Assembly (NCBI RefSeq): GCF_000003855.2
Contig: NW_003101654.1
Coordinates: forward strand, 111,318-150,834
From: Blastomyces gilchristii SLH14081
Taxonomy: Eukaryota > Ascomycota > Eurotiomycetes > Onygenales > Ajellomycetaceae
DNA length: 39,517 nucleotides
Reading direction: 5' to 3'
Of this stretch, positions 19,996 to 30,299 are shown piece by piece (position 1 is the stretch's first letter; each line of letters begins with the position of its first letter). The notes beneath the pieces are model-generated. The model was not told the DNA's origin and did not search any database. It saw nothing but the letters and a program-made list of their open reading frames with translations. A program made the translations under genes and the position numbers.

Positions 19996-22825
19996 TTTTT
20001 ATTTATTGAGAGATAATGATTTTTAGTAATACTTCTGTTCTCTAATTGATTAGCAGAAGCTGACAGAGAAGAAGGGAATTAAGACCTTGTTCAGGTCTTA
20101 AATACACTTCATGATTCAGAACATTGAGAAGACAGTTCTGCTCTCTGAGCATGTCAATCTGCTTACTACTGAGATGAAACCTGAGACAGCAGATCAGAAA
20201 ATGCAGGATTTTGAGGTACAGATTGACCTGGCTGAGAGAGAGCAGTAGAAACCCTTCTCTGAGAAGACAGTGAAGAGAGATTTTAAGATGATTATCATCT
20301 CAGATGAGAAGAAGAGAAAGAAGAAGAAGAATAAGAAGTGAATTGTGAAGAATGATAAGAAGAATAAGAAAGAGAAGAAGTAGATTTTTTTCTTTTTATA
20401 TTAGTTAGTTATAAGTTTAAGTTTTAATTATTAATAATTAAAATTGATTTTAAGTTTCCAAAACTATTGTTACAAGTTGTATCAAGTCAGGAATGATGTA
20501 TATATATATATATATTAACTATCATGATTCACAAATCACTATAATGTATAAGTATTAACATTTTTTCAATATTGATAATTATAATATTAATATATTTTTA
20601 ATGATATATCTGATAATATAATTTAATAACACTCTCTTTCACAATATTAATATATTTCAAGAAATATGACAGAGATTAATCAAGATTGTTTATTCAACTT
20701 TATATATTAATGATATTCAAATCTGAGTTAGTACTAAAATTATAACTAAGCTAAGAAACAAGATTATTTTCTCTTATATTAATTCTTCTTACACACATCA
20801 GTGATCAGTTATTGAAAATAAAATTATCATCTTTCTCAAATTTATTATTATATCTTCTGAATTTACTTCTTTCACTTCTTTTACTTCTATTGAAGATTCA
20901 CAAACTCTTCAAGAAATCACTGTGAATTACAAAGTCTACATTGTTTACAATTTAACATAGAATACTCTCTTTCAATTATAATGAATAATCACTTCATTCT
21001 TCACATCTAATTTCAGATCATGAAATTTATGAAAAACTCAACAACAAACATTGAGATGAACTATGAAATAATTATTAACAGATTGCATTGTAGATTACTG
21101 AAGAGTTATCTCTCTGCTATAATCACTACAACTCTATTCAGAAACATTCATTATAAACTGATTATAACTCTGAAGAAATTTTCTAACATCTGAAGTCATC
21201 AGAATGCAGATAATAAAAGAAAAATAATCAGAAAATTACTACTGAGCTGATAAGTTGCTCTATCAGATAATGATTTTTAATAACACTAACTTTCTAATTT
21301 GAAGGAAATCATGTGAAAACAATCATATATTAGTACTCTGATTTCATAACTCTTATCTGATAACTTCTGTGAACAATTACTTTATATATGTATATCTCTG
21401 AATCTTTCTCTTTAATCAATTGAAAATCCTGAATTCTGAACACTTCTTTAAATACTTAATTCAAATCTTTATATTTCATATCAATTCTGTCTTCAGTTCA
21501 ACCTTGAGACACACTACAAAGTCAATATACAATATCTAGAATCAGAGTTGAAGAATCATTGAAGAGTGTCTCTCACAGTGAATGCATGAACTAGTACAAA
21601 TAATCTTGCATTTATAAGAGTTATATGTTATTACATTGATGAGAACTGAACTTATCAAGAGACATTAATTGAATTTAAATCATTGATCAGTAGTCATACT
21701 GAGAATTATATAACAGAGATATTAATAACTGTGATTAAATATGACTATTAAAATATTAGTCTCAGTCTTCTTATAATTACAACTGATAATACTGTGAATA
21801 ACTACACTATAATAAAGAGCTTGAAGTAAAAATTGACTTTGCATTTCTGAAATAGTAAACAAGGTTATATTCTCTGTATTACTCATGTGATTTAACTTGT
21901 GATATAAACACTGATAAAGAATCTTAACATTGAGATAAAGAATAATGAGATGACTGATTCTTGAGCTGAGAATGAGATGAAAGTGATTACTCAAGTAACT
22001 TTTATATTTACTTTATAAAAGATAATGTTTTTTAACAACACTTTTTGATATTGCTTTTTAATAACACTTTTTGATAACACTACTGTTAATTTTGAATAGA
22101 TTGACTAATAATTTAAATATCACAGATTTGAAACATTACTAATACAATTTGTACCTTCTCTAAATAATAACAATGATTTCATGATATTCAATAAATAAAC
22201 AAATCAGTCACATCACTGAATATGATACAGAATATTAGAATACAGTGAAGTTCAATATATAAGATGACTGTTCAGACTCTTTGATTGTATCAGATAATTA
22301 ATTATTGAGTGTAACACTCTGATTAGAAAAAGATTCAGATATTGAAACTTTCTAATATAAAATGAACTCAGTTGAAATATATGATTAATTTACTGTTTCA
22401 GTTTTATAAGATAATAAAGACAGTCTTAATCACTCATACATCAATGCTGCAGTCAGTCTGATGAATATATAATAATTTATTTACTCATCTTGAGAAGCAG
22501 TTGAATCACTTAAAAAGAAATTCAGTCTGAGATAATGCTATAGTGCAGGCTATTATTACTGTAAGAAATAAACTAGTATATTACTACAGCAAAACTGAAC
22601 AATCTTTTACAGAGTACTATGCTATAGCAGCTCTACTAGATTTCTTCTGTTGAGTTAATATCTACACTTCTCAAGATTGAACAGAGGAGAAATGAGACTT
22701 ATATGTTAAATTAGCCTGAGACTACTACAATACCAACTATCAGAGATTTGAATGAGCAGATATTTGAGATGTGAAGATAGTGAAATACAATTTTCTAGTA
22801 AGTAATAATCTTTGATAATACTTCA
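19996..22825 (+). repeat. Dispersed motif GATAATG-TTTTTAATAACACT, several copies
   Basis: Near-identical strings occur at about 20013-20035, 21268-21290, 22020-22045 with further partial repeats to 22078, and about 22805-22825. A weaker version is near 19733-19752. The core is GATAATGATTTTTA followed by (A/G)TAA(C/T)ACT. Copies in reverse are near 18699-18722 and 2257-2282. They are irregularly spaced. The function is unknown. Confidence 0.5.
20066..20383 (+). pseudogene. Lysine/glutamate-rich degraded frame in element E
   Basis: A 106-codon frame interrupted by only three internal stops (TAA, TAG, TGA) before a final TAG. It reads EKKGIKTLF, then IEKTVLLSEHVNLLTTEMK, a helix-like Glu-rich segment, and a very basic C-terminus with KKRKKKKNKK-type runs. 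A basic, coiled tail would fit the C-terminus of a transposase or DNA-binding protein, but I see no diagnostic motif. Purine bias of the strand (GAAGAAG runs) could also produce this by chance. Confidence 0.35.
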
Positions 22826-23508
22826 TATTTCATAGAACTATAATACTAACTTTGAAACAGAACTTGCATACATTGATTGCAACTGAAAATCAGGTAAAAC
22901 TACATTCTTGTAAAACTGAATTTAACTGCTATCTTTAAGATGATCTGATAAATTTACACATCAAATCAATTCTAGAGTTATGAAAAATTGTTGAGAGTAT
23001 ATATTCAACTGTTGCACTGATGATGCATGATATTCTGATAATTTCATTGACAGAGGTGAGAATGAAGTGAAAGTTCAACTCAAGTCAAGATATTTGTCAC
23101 TATCATCAGAGACAATTACAAGGAGAAACAATCAAGAAACTTATGATTGTAAAACATGGAATTATCAGACAGTTTAATATCTCTGATCACAGTATATCAG
23201 AGAAGTGTAGTTTTCATGAGAAAGTAAAGAATAAACTTGCACAAGAATGTATTTAGTTGTTTCATGAGTGTTACTAATAATTGTTACCAAATTCTGATTA
23301 TATAAGCAATTACTGAATGAACTGAATAGAACTGATTTTAATCTTCAGTCTCAGTCTCATTCTGATTTTGAAAGAATGATTATCTTTCACAGTTTATCCT
23401 GAGAAATTACTTTTATTTCACTGTTCTTGAATTAAATCTGGTCATTTTTCACATCATTTCTCTCAGAAATGGTCCATTTTCAGATTTTTTTGAGGCTTGG
23501 TCCTGGTG

Positions 23509-23583
23509 GGACTCACGCCAAGAAATGTATGAGATCAGACCAAATGAAACCAAATGTGAAATTCATGGTCCCGCCGGCCAGTC
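23509..23583 (-). repeat. Right end of element E (type X)
   Basis: Reverse complement begins GACTGGCCGGCGGGACCATG and continues for about 75 bp, in common with 7925-7999 and 25772-25846. TA follows at 23584-23585. Confidence 0.65.
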
Positions 23584-23585
23584 TA

Positions 23586-24606
23586 ATTATATACAATATC
23601 TTCAGGCTAAACTGAATGATGTGCTGAATCTCACAGACAGAGATTAAATATATCAAGAGTAAGAAATGAAATCACTAACTATATCTCTTTTTTAAATATA
23701 TTTAAGTTTGAATTTGATCTCTTTTTTCTTATCTGATTCATGTCATAGTGAGTTCACTGATATATCAGAGATTTCACACTTATTTCTGATCAGTACTGTT
23801 TTATCACTGTATAATTAGCTAGAATACTTCTAAATGTTATAGATATTCTCTTTTTCTCATAATTAAAATCATCTACAGTTATTAATTACTCATCTTAAAA
23901 AGTATCAGCTGCAAGAATATACTTAAGCTTCAATCACTATATCTCTTATCTTACAGTGTAAGCTCAGAGAGAAATAACTCAGTCTGATACTTAAGCAGAT
24001 TATTTCTACAGCATTTTCAGCATTAAATCAATCAGCTATTAATCTTATTATTCAGATATATGCAGTCATTATAAGAAGTAATAGTCTATTAATATCTCAA
24101 TCTCTGAGAGAAAATGATTCTGAAGCAACTTATCAAATCATACTTACAGTCTGCTGACAGCTATAATTTCTTATTAAAGCTGTGATAAGAGTAGTAGTAA
24201 TATTTAAATTATTCTGAGCTAATTCAGTTGTTAGTTATTAATCATTTCCTGTCTTAATAATAAGTACAGTTACTACATATATCAGTGATTATATTAAAAA
24301 AGCAAAGATTATATAATATATAAAGAATTGACTGAATATATATATTAATTTACACTATATTAAGCTGATTAAAGAATATACTGTATCTAACAACTGCAAT
24401 ATTCTGATAGAGAAGAATAAGTATTGATACTATAAGAATCTGATACAGTGAATAAATCATTGAAATATAAAGAAGATACTACTCTTATAGAAAAGCTTTT
24501 ACTATATCTTATAACTAGTATTAAGAGATTCTTTTAATAGATCTGACTTGTATCTGATGCAGAAGATTTAACAGCTATATATAGTTTATTCAGCACTGTT
24601 TAATAA
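23586..24606. other. Mutated AT-rich repeat DNA, left of SINE D
   Basis: No gene survives. Plus-strand frames have many TAA/TAG stops of the kind made from Gln codons, so it was probably coding once. It may be the displaced remainder of the G2 Gypsy element, but I found no clear integrase motif. Confidence 0.35.
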
Positions 24607-24618
24607 TCTGCTAAGAAT

Positions 24619-24990
24619 GCCTCAGTGGCCGAATGATTAATGCGGCCACCCGGTAGCGCCTTGGCGTGGGAAATCAAGGCGCGTGGGTTCGAAACCCGCA
24701 GGGAATACATTAAATCCGGAACTCAAGCACCTCAGGTTTTTAATAAATACAGAGGTATACAAATTGCTTCAATGAATCACTCTATGTTTCTGAGCTGGAA
24801 AGTTATTATCACATGTATCTAATTATCACTTCTTTGTATTTTTCTATGTTCTTGTTATCTTGACATAATCTTAACATCTGTATTTTCTTCTGTATAATTA
24901 ACACTTGACCTGTATTTAACATCATGCAAGAACTCATTATAAGCTCCGCTTGCATATGAGTATAATGAAAGAATAATAATAATAATAAAG
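24619..24990 (+). mobile_element. tRNA-derived SINE, copy D
   Basis: Plus-strand copy of the SINE at 1837-2211. The A-box-like TGGCCGAATGA is at 24626-24636, and the B box GGTTCGAAACC at 24686-24696 is intact. The tail is GAAAGAATAATAATAATAATAA. The perfect 12-bp duplication TCTGCTAAGAAT flanks it at 24607-24618 and 24991-25002. Head CpGs survive, while the body has several C-to-T and G-to-A changes against copy A. Confidence 0.9.
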
Positions 24991-25002
24991 TCTGCTAAGA
25001 AT

Positions 25003-25769
25003 AGATGAAGAATTAGATAATAATAATAATTTACTGAACTACTCTATTAAGTTAGAGTTAATAAAAGATTTTATTATTCTGAAGATTTTTAATTATCTAT
25101 TATTAAGTAAGATATCAGAGAAAGTTAGTATATAATTTATAAATCTCTTAAAGCTTAAACTTCTTTATCTCTTTCTTAATAAGCTGTGAGAATTCTATAA
25201 TACTGATTAAAATAAGCTCTTAGTTTTAAAACTAGATTATTATCTGATTCTTTTCTATAATAAGTTAATATTCTCAGTTTAATATATTCATCAATCAATC
25301 AGTTATTGACTTATTACTAACTTATAAATCAGAGAGTATGTTTACTAAATCTCTCTTATAAAAGAGAATATTATTCAATATCAGAGAGCTGAGCTTGACT
25401 GAATTATAGCTATATTTATTTATAAAATAAGAGAAGTTAACTAGGTTTTCTTTATAGTTATTTATCTATATTATATTATACAGAATTATCTACTAAACTT
25501 ACTGATTTTATAAGTAAATTCTGATAATTATACTATTATTAAGCTTTTAGTGATTTAAAAGATAGTATTATATAATATTTTAATATAGAATAGTGATAAA
25601 TATAATAGTTATTTAATATATAAATCTCAGATAATAAGATATTTATATTACAATTGAGATATCTCATTTCTTTAAATAGATAGTTAATGAATAGTAGCTG
25701 TTATACTAAGTAATAGATAACTAGCTTAATAGTATTGATTTTACTGATAGAATAGTATAAAGTGTCTTA
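25003..25769. other. Very TA-rich mutated DNA, right of SINE D
   Basis: This continues the host sequence of SINE D. It has the highest TpA density in the window. Plus frames show a repeating pattern of Leu, Ile and Tyr with TAG/TAA stops. No family was recognised. Confidence 0.35.
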
Positions 25770-26103
25770 TAGACTGGCCGGCGGAATTATGAATTTCACA
25801 TTTAGTCTCATTTAATTGAATTTTATACATTTCTTGACATGAGTCTCACCAGAACTAAGCAGTAAAAAAATCTGAAAATAAATCATTTCTGAAAGAAATA
25901 ACATGAAAAATGACCAGATTTAATTTAAGAACAGTGAAATGAGAGTAATTTCTCAGAATAAACTATGAAAGATAATTATTCTTTCAAAATCAGAATGAGA
26001 CTGAGACTGAAGATTAAATTCAGTCTTATTCAGTTTATTCAGTGATTGCTTATATAATCAGAATTTGATAATGATTATTAATAATACTGATGAAATAACT
26101 AAA

Positions 26104-26215
26104 TCTTGAAGAATAATGTTATTGTATTATATATGTGTAATCTATCTACGCGAGTTACACTAAATGAATAGATTGAAGTGGCATATGACTAGAGTAGATG
26201 TAGTAATTATCAACA
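26104..26215 (-). repeat. Copia 3' LTR
   Basis: 112 bp, matching 37074-37185 in length. It keeps TACGCGAG where the other LTR has TACACAAG, so the two LTRs differ mainly by C-to-T and G-to-A changes at CpG. Confidence 0.85.
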
Positions 26216-26399
26216 CTTTTCCTTGCTACAGTGTGATCTATAAGCTGCCACCCGGGGCCTCTCTTATTCTCAAATCTTTCAAAAATGCAATAATAATTAA
26301 TTACATGAATTGAATTCTGATTTTCTCATTAGAAAAGGCGTCTGTACAGTAATAACTGTAAAAATCAAGAAATACATATAAAATTCACTGATTCACTGT

Positions 26400-29300
26400 A
26401 TTATTATTATCATTCAATCATTTCTTCCTCTCAATTTTCTGAATACTAATTCTTTTGATAAGATCTTTAAATGCAGGCTTCATCAGTGACTTGATAAGAC
26501 TGTCAGCTATGTTCATCATAGAATCAACATGTTTCATTATAATTTTCTCTTTTTCAATCAAATCACAGAGAATATAATATCTAATCTTGATATAATATAA
26601 TCTTCATGTTAAGAATTCTCTCTTTGCTAGATTGATTGCTCTCTTATTATTAACTCATAGATATAAGCATATTTTCGCTTTTTCATCATTCATCAACCTG
26701 ATGTTATATAATATATTATTCAATCAGATTATCTCACAAGCTGTCTCACTAGCTGCAATATATTCAGCTTCTATGATTGATTTGATGATAGATGTCTGTC
26801 TCTGCAACTGTCATGAGATCAGCAACCTGTTAATCAATATAACATAGTCAGTAGTCAATTTATATTAAGAATTCATCCCCGCTCAGTCTGAATCACAGTA
26901 TATCACAGAACTCAGATTATCTTCTATTTTCTTCTTATACAATATATCATGATTCTTCGTCTTCTTGATACAACAGAGAACGTGCTTTAATACTGCTTAA
27001 CATGTCTTGTGCAAACATGAGTTAAAATGTGAGAGATAGTTAACTGTGAACATCAGATCTGACTAGCTGCTTGAGATCAAATATTGCAATAATCTTAATT
27101 CTTGATGATATCTCATAGCTGTAAAGTCATTCTTCAATCTCTTTCTCTCATCAGATAAGAATTTCAGTTGTATATCAGCTGCTATCAGAGTGTCAGCTGA
27201 ATTTATCTTATTCATGCTGAAATCTTCAAGAATCTTCTCAATATAAGAGCTCTGTGTAATCACTATATTATCATATCTCTGATGCTTAATCTTTATTTCA
27301 AGATATGACTTAGTCTCTTCCATATTCTTTGTCTCAAATCTCTTTGCAATTTTCTTTAATACTCAGTCTAATTGCTGTTCTTAAGATCTCATCACCTGAT
27401 CATTATCAACATGCAATGTCAGATAGATCTTGTGAACAGAGTGATATAGAAATTCATTATCATAAGATAATATCTTAAATCTCAATGTAGTCAGATACTC
27501 TGTTATGAGAAAATACTATATTCTTACAGCTTACTTCATTTCATATAGACTCTGATAAAGTAGTCTCATCAAGCTCTGTCTGCTATGTTTAACATCTGTC
27601 AATAACAGTTTTTGTATTCTGGGCTGGAATTTTCTGATTTTGCATATCTGAAATTGATGAATGTACAATAGTTAACTTTACAGACATAGAAAAAACCCTG
27701 AGAACTAAAGTTCTCAGGTAGATGTCATAGTCTCTGACTGCATACATCTATAATTGAAGAATAATAATAATAATAATAATAATAACATCTGTCAATAGTT
27801 GTATATAGATCATCTCATTCTATAATAGTATATTATTCAAAAATGTGAATACATAGTCAATCAATTTAATCTTTCATTCTTTGACAGTTGATATAGTGAA
27901 TAGACTGTGTGATATAGACCCTGATATCACTGCAGTATACAATCTTATATAGTGAATACTCTGCTATTGTAAGAATTCTCTAATCACTCAGCAAGCTCTA
28001 AAATAAATGATTTCTCTCTTATTATTGAATTTCTGATTATATACTCATTTATCTGTAAGAATAATCATTTCTGAAATCTTTTCAATAATAATATATATCT
28101 TCTTCTATTCAAATATCTTAATCTTCTTTTTCATTGTCTTATGTTAATAGTCTCAGTCTGAGCTTCTCTTGACTTTTATCAGTGTAGTTAATCAGTCTAT
28201 CAGAATACTTAGAACAGAATCATTCTTATTAACAGAGTCTTCAGACTCTTCATAACAACCTGTGTCTTATTATTTAGAAGATAGATTGAATCAATTGCAC
28301 TCTCTAAGTTCTTGTTAATAATTATCTTCAAAACATCTGATTTATTCATTGTAAGTCTTCTTAGAAGACAGTGTTGTTATCTCTCTCTGACATTCAGAAT
28401 ATTCAATTCATTAGATAATTCATTGAATTCTCTCACTATATTTACAGATATATTTGCACTTATGTCAAGAGCTTTATTAAATATGATATCTCATGCAATC
28501 TCAAGACAATGTGTAACAGAATCTCACACACAATATTAATATAATTCTTGATATTCAATCAGCTGTTATTTCTTACTGTCAGTTCTATCTATGAGCTTAT
28601 TCAACACTTTTAAATCCTTCTTATAAACCTTGCATCCTCATCTTCATATTCAATAAACAGAAGATTACATCTCAGTTCAAGCTTCAAAAGATATAAGTAG
28701 TGTTTCTTTGCTTATATTCAAATATCTTTGTTGATATTGAGAATGTGTTGATTATCATGATCACAGCTTGTATTATCTTATCTCAAAGCTCTTTCATCAG
28801 CTCACTATTAAATAGTAAGCTTCTTATCTTTTCTGCAACTATTGAATTCACATGTTCTACTGAGTCATTCAATTGTGATATATCAGATGTAGTTATTTCA
28901 TACACTATTTCTTTGCTTTGACAGTAGATCTTAAGTTGTTGACTTTTAAACTCTTCTTCATTATCTCAGTGTAGAATTTCAACTCAACATTATGTAGTTA
29001 TCTTAATATCTGTGATAAAGTTCATTAATCTTGCAGTAAAGTCTCTCTTTCTTATTATAAGAATTGCTCATCTATAACAGATTGTATTATTTATTATACT
29101 CAATCAGTAGCTTACATCTCTTCTAGTAAGAGTGATATTTCTGTTGAAAAGTGTTTTTCCATTCTCTGTCAGATCAATGAAGAATCTCATTACTAACTTA
29201 ACAGCTTATATCATAGATATGAAGATTGAATATGTCATTTTTACCTGAACACAGACTTTGCAGAATGATAAAGCTTATTAATCAATAATTCTCATTTCTA

Positions 29301-29958
29301 GATATAAATCTGCTATTATTTTTACAATATTCACAGAATTCAGATATTCTACCTTTAATACTATTGCATCATTGTAAGTTCTATAATCTTTATATTATTT
29401 CTGTCAGATAGTGTTAATATTGTATCATCTTTCACTCATAATATATTCACAGATTCAAAATCATTATTAAGTATAGTAAACTGAATTAAGTCTCTGTATG
29501 TAATTAGTCTTTTCATCTCATAGATATCATTCTCATTTAATCTTGCTGTAAATGAGAATATACAGTTAAGAGACATAATTAATATAGTATGATTATTCTC
29601 ATATATCAACTGCTTATAGATATAACTCTGATATATAAACATATTCATACTCATGAGATTTACTTCTAACTTCAGAATATAGCAGACATCATTTAACAGT
29701 ATATCTGTCTCTTTCACTGAAATCTTTATATCTTCTATAGCTGTAGCAGAGATCATTATTTCATCTGTTATTTTTAACATCACTTTCACCTTCTGAGGTT
29801 TTGCTATAATAAGATCTCTGTGAGATGTGACATGAGTACCTGATTCAGAGTCTAAAATTCAGATATCTTTTTCTGTTCAATCACTCACATAGATCTTTTT
29901 CATAATGAAAAATACTTGCTTTCTAACACTGTGAATAGAAGCAGCATCTGTATTCTCT
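26400..29958 (-). pseudogene. Copia pol: protease, integrase, reverse transcriptase, RNase H (broken)
   Basis: Minus-strand reading. Protease is near 29826-29860: ILDSESGTHVTSHRDLI, with the preceding Trp now a stop. The open frame 29789-29436 has the protease and pre-integrase region (LLNDVCYILKLEVNLMSM). The reverse transcriptase box near 27410-27435 reads LHVDNDQV, against YVDD in the family. The open frame 27323-27063 carries YLEIKIKH and ITQSSYIEKILEDFSM. RNase H contains EAEYIAASETACEII near 26730-26775. Stops are mostly TGA at Trp positions. The plus-strand frames at 26632, 28312 and 28700 are shadows. A LINE fragment at 27605-27782 also interrupts it. Confidence 0.85.
27605..27782 (+). 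mobile_element. LINE 3' fragment with 15-bp target duplication
   Basis: Nearly identical to 17568-17744, the 3' UTR and tail of the Tad-like LINE, so this is a severely 5'-truncated insertion of the same family. It ends GAAGAATAATAATAATAAT. The perfect duplication TAACATCTGTCAATA lies at 27590-27604 and 27783-27797. It sits inside the Copia pol relic. The exact duplication suggests recent arrival relative to the surrounding mutations. Confidence 0.9.
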
Positions 29959-29963
29959 GCATT

Positions 29964-30256
29964 TGTAAGAGGACTACGCTGAATAGATCAGTATGATATT
30001 TATAGATCTTATATAACAAAGTGAAAAACATTAAAAAAGGAAAAGAAAGAGAAAGTGCGAGAATCAGTAATCAGAGTGAATATTTATATGCATACACAGT
30101 GTGTATATGATAAAGCTTCAGAGTGAAAGAATAGGAATTCTGTGAGTTTTTCAGCTGAGAATTGATGCTTGAGAATGACTGAGAATCAGAGCTTTCAGCG
30201 GAATCTATGAAGTGTAAAGAAATAGTCTATATGATGATCAGGTGCAGCCTGTCACA
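29964..30256 (-). repeat. Gypsy G1 3' LTR
   Basis: 293 bp. Its differences from the other LTR are nearly all transitions, and most are losses of CpG or GG/CC here (for example GCTGAGAATTGATGC for GCCGAGGATCGGCGA). Confidence 0.9.
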
Positions 30257-30299
30257 TTAGCTCTCTTCATCTGTGAGAATGTGTAGTTCTCATCAGTCA

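Larger units (their letters stand above)
17768..23583 (+). mobile_element. Element E, copy A: 5.8-kb unit with imperfect inverted ends and TA flanks
   Basis: The left end reads GACTGACCGTGTGACCGTG and the right end, reverse complemented, reads GACTGGCCGGCGGGACCATG. They agree at about two thirds of positions. TA lies outside both ends (17766-17767, 23584-23585). An inverted partial second copy of the right 590 bp is at 25772-26103 plus 37186-37440, which confirms that the right part is a repeated unit. The TA flanks would suit a Tc1/mariner-like target, but I find no DDE motifs and the length is unusual. Contents: an A-rich tract, a TCA microsatellite, a 73-codon open stretch, and a lysine-rich degraded frame. 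The pairing of the two ends as one element is inference. Confidence 0.45.

Noticed and set aside
21722..21994. Minus-strand 90-codon gene in element E
   Set aside because: No family resemblance, AT-driven composition, and the opposite strand to the other coding-like remnants.
17768..23583. Starship-type giant element or CRISPR/prokaryotic defence island
   Set aside because: No DUF3435 recombinase, no regularly spaced repeats, and clear eukaryotic introns and retroelements throughout.
26632..28921. Plus-strand frames over Copia (26632, 28312, 28700)
   Set aside because: Antisense of minus-strand RNase H, reverse transcriptase and integrase regions.
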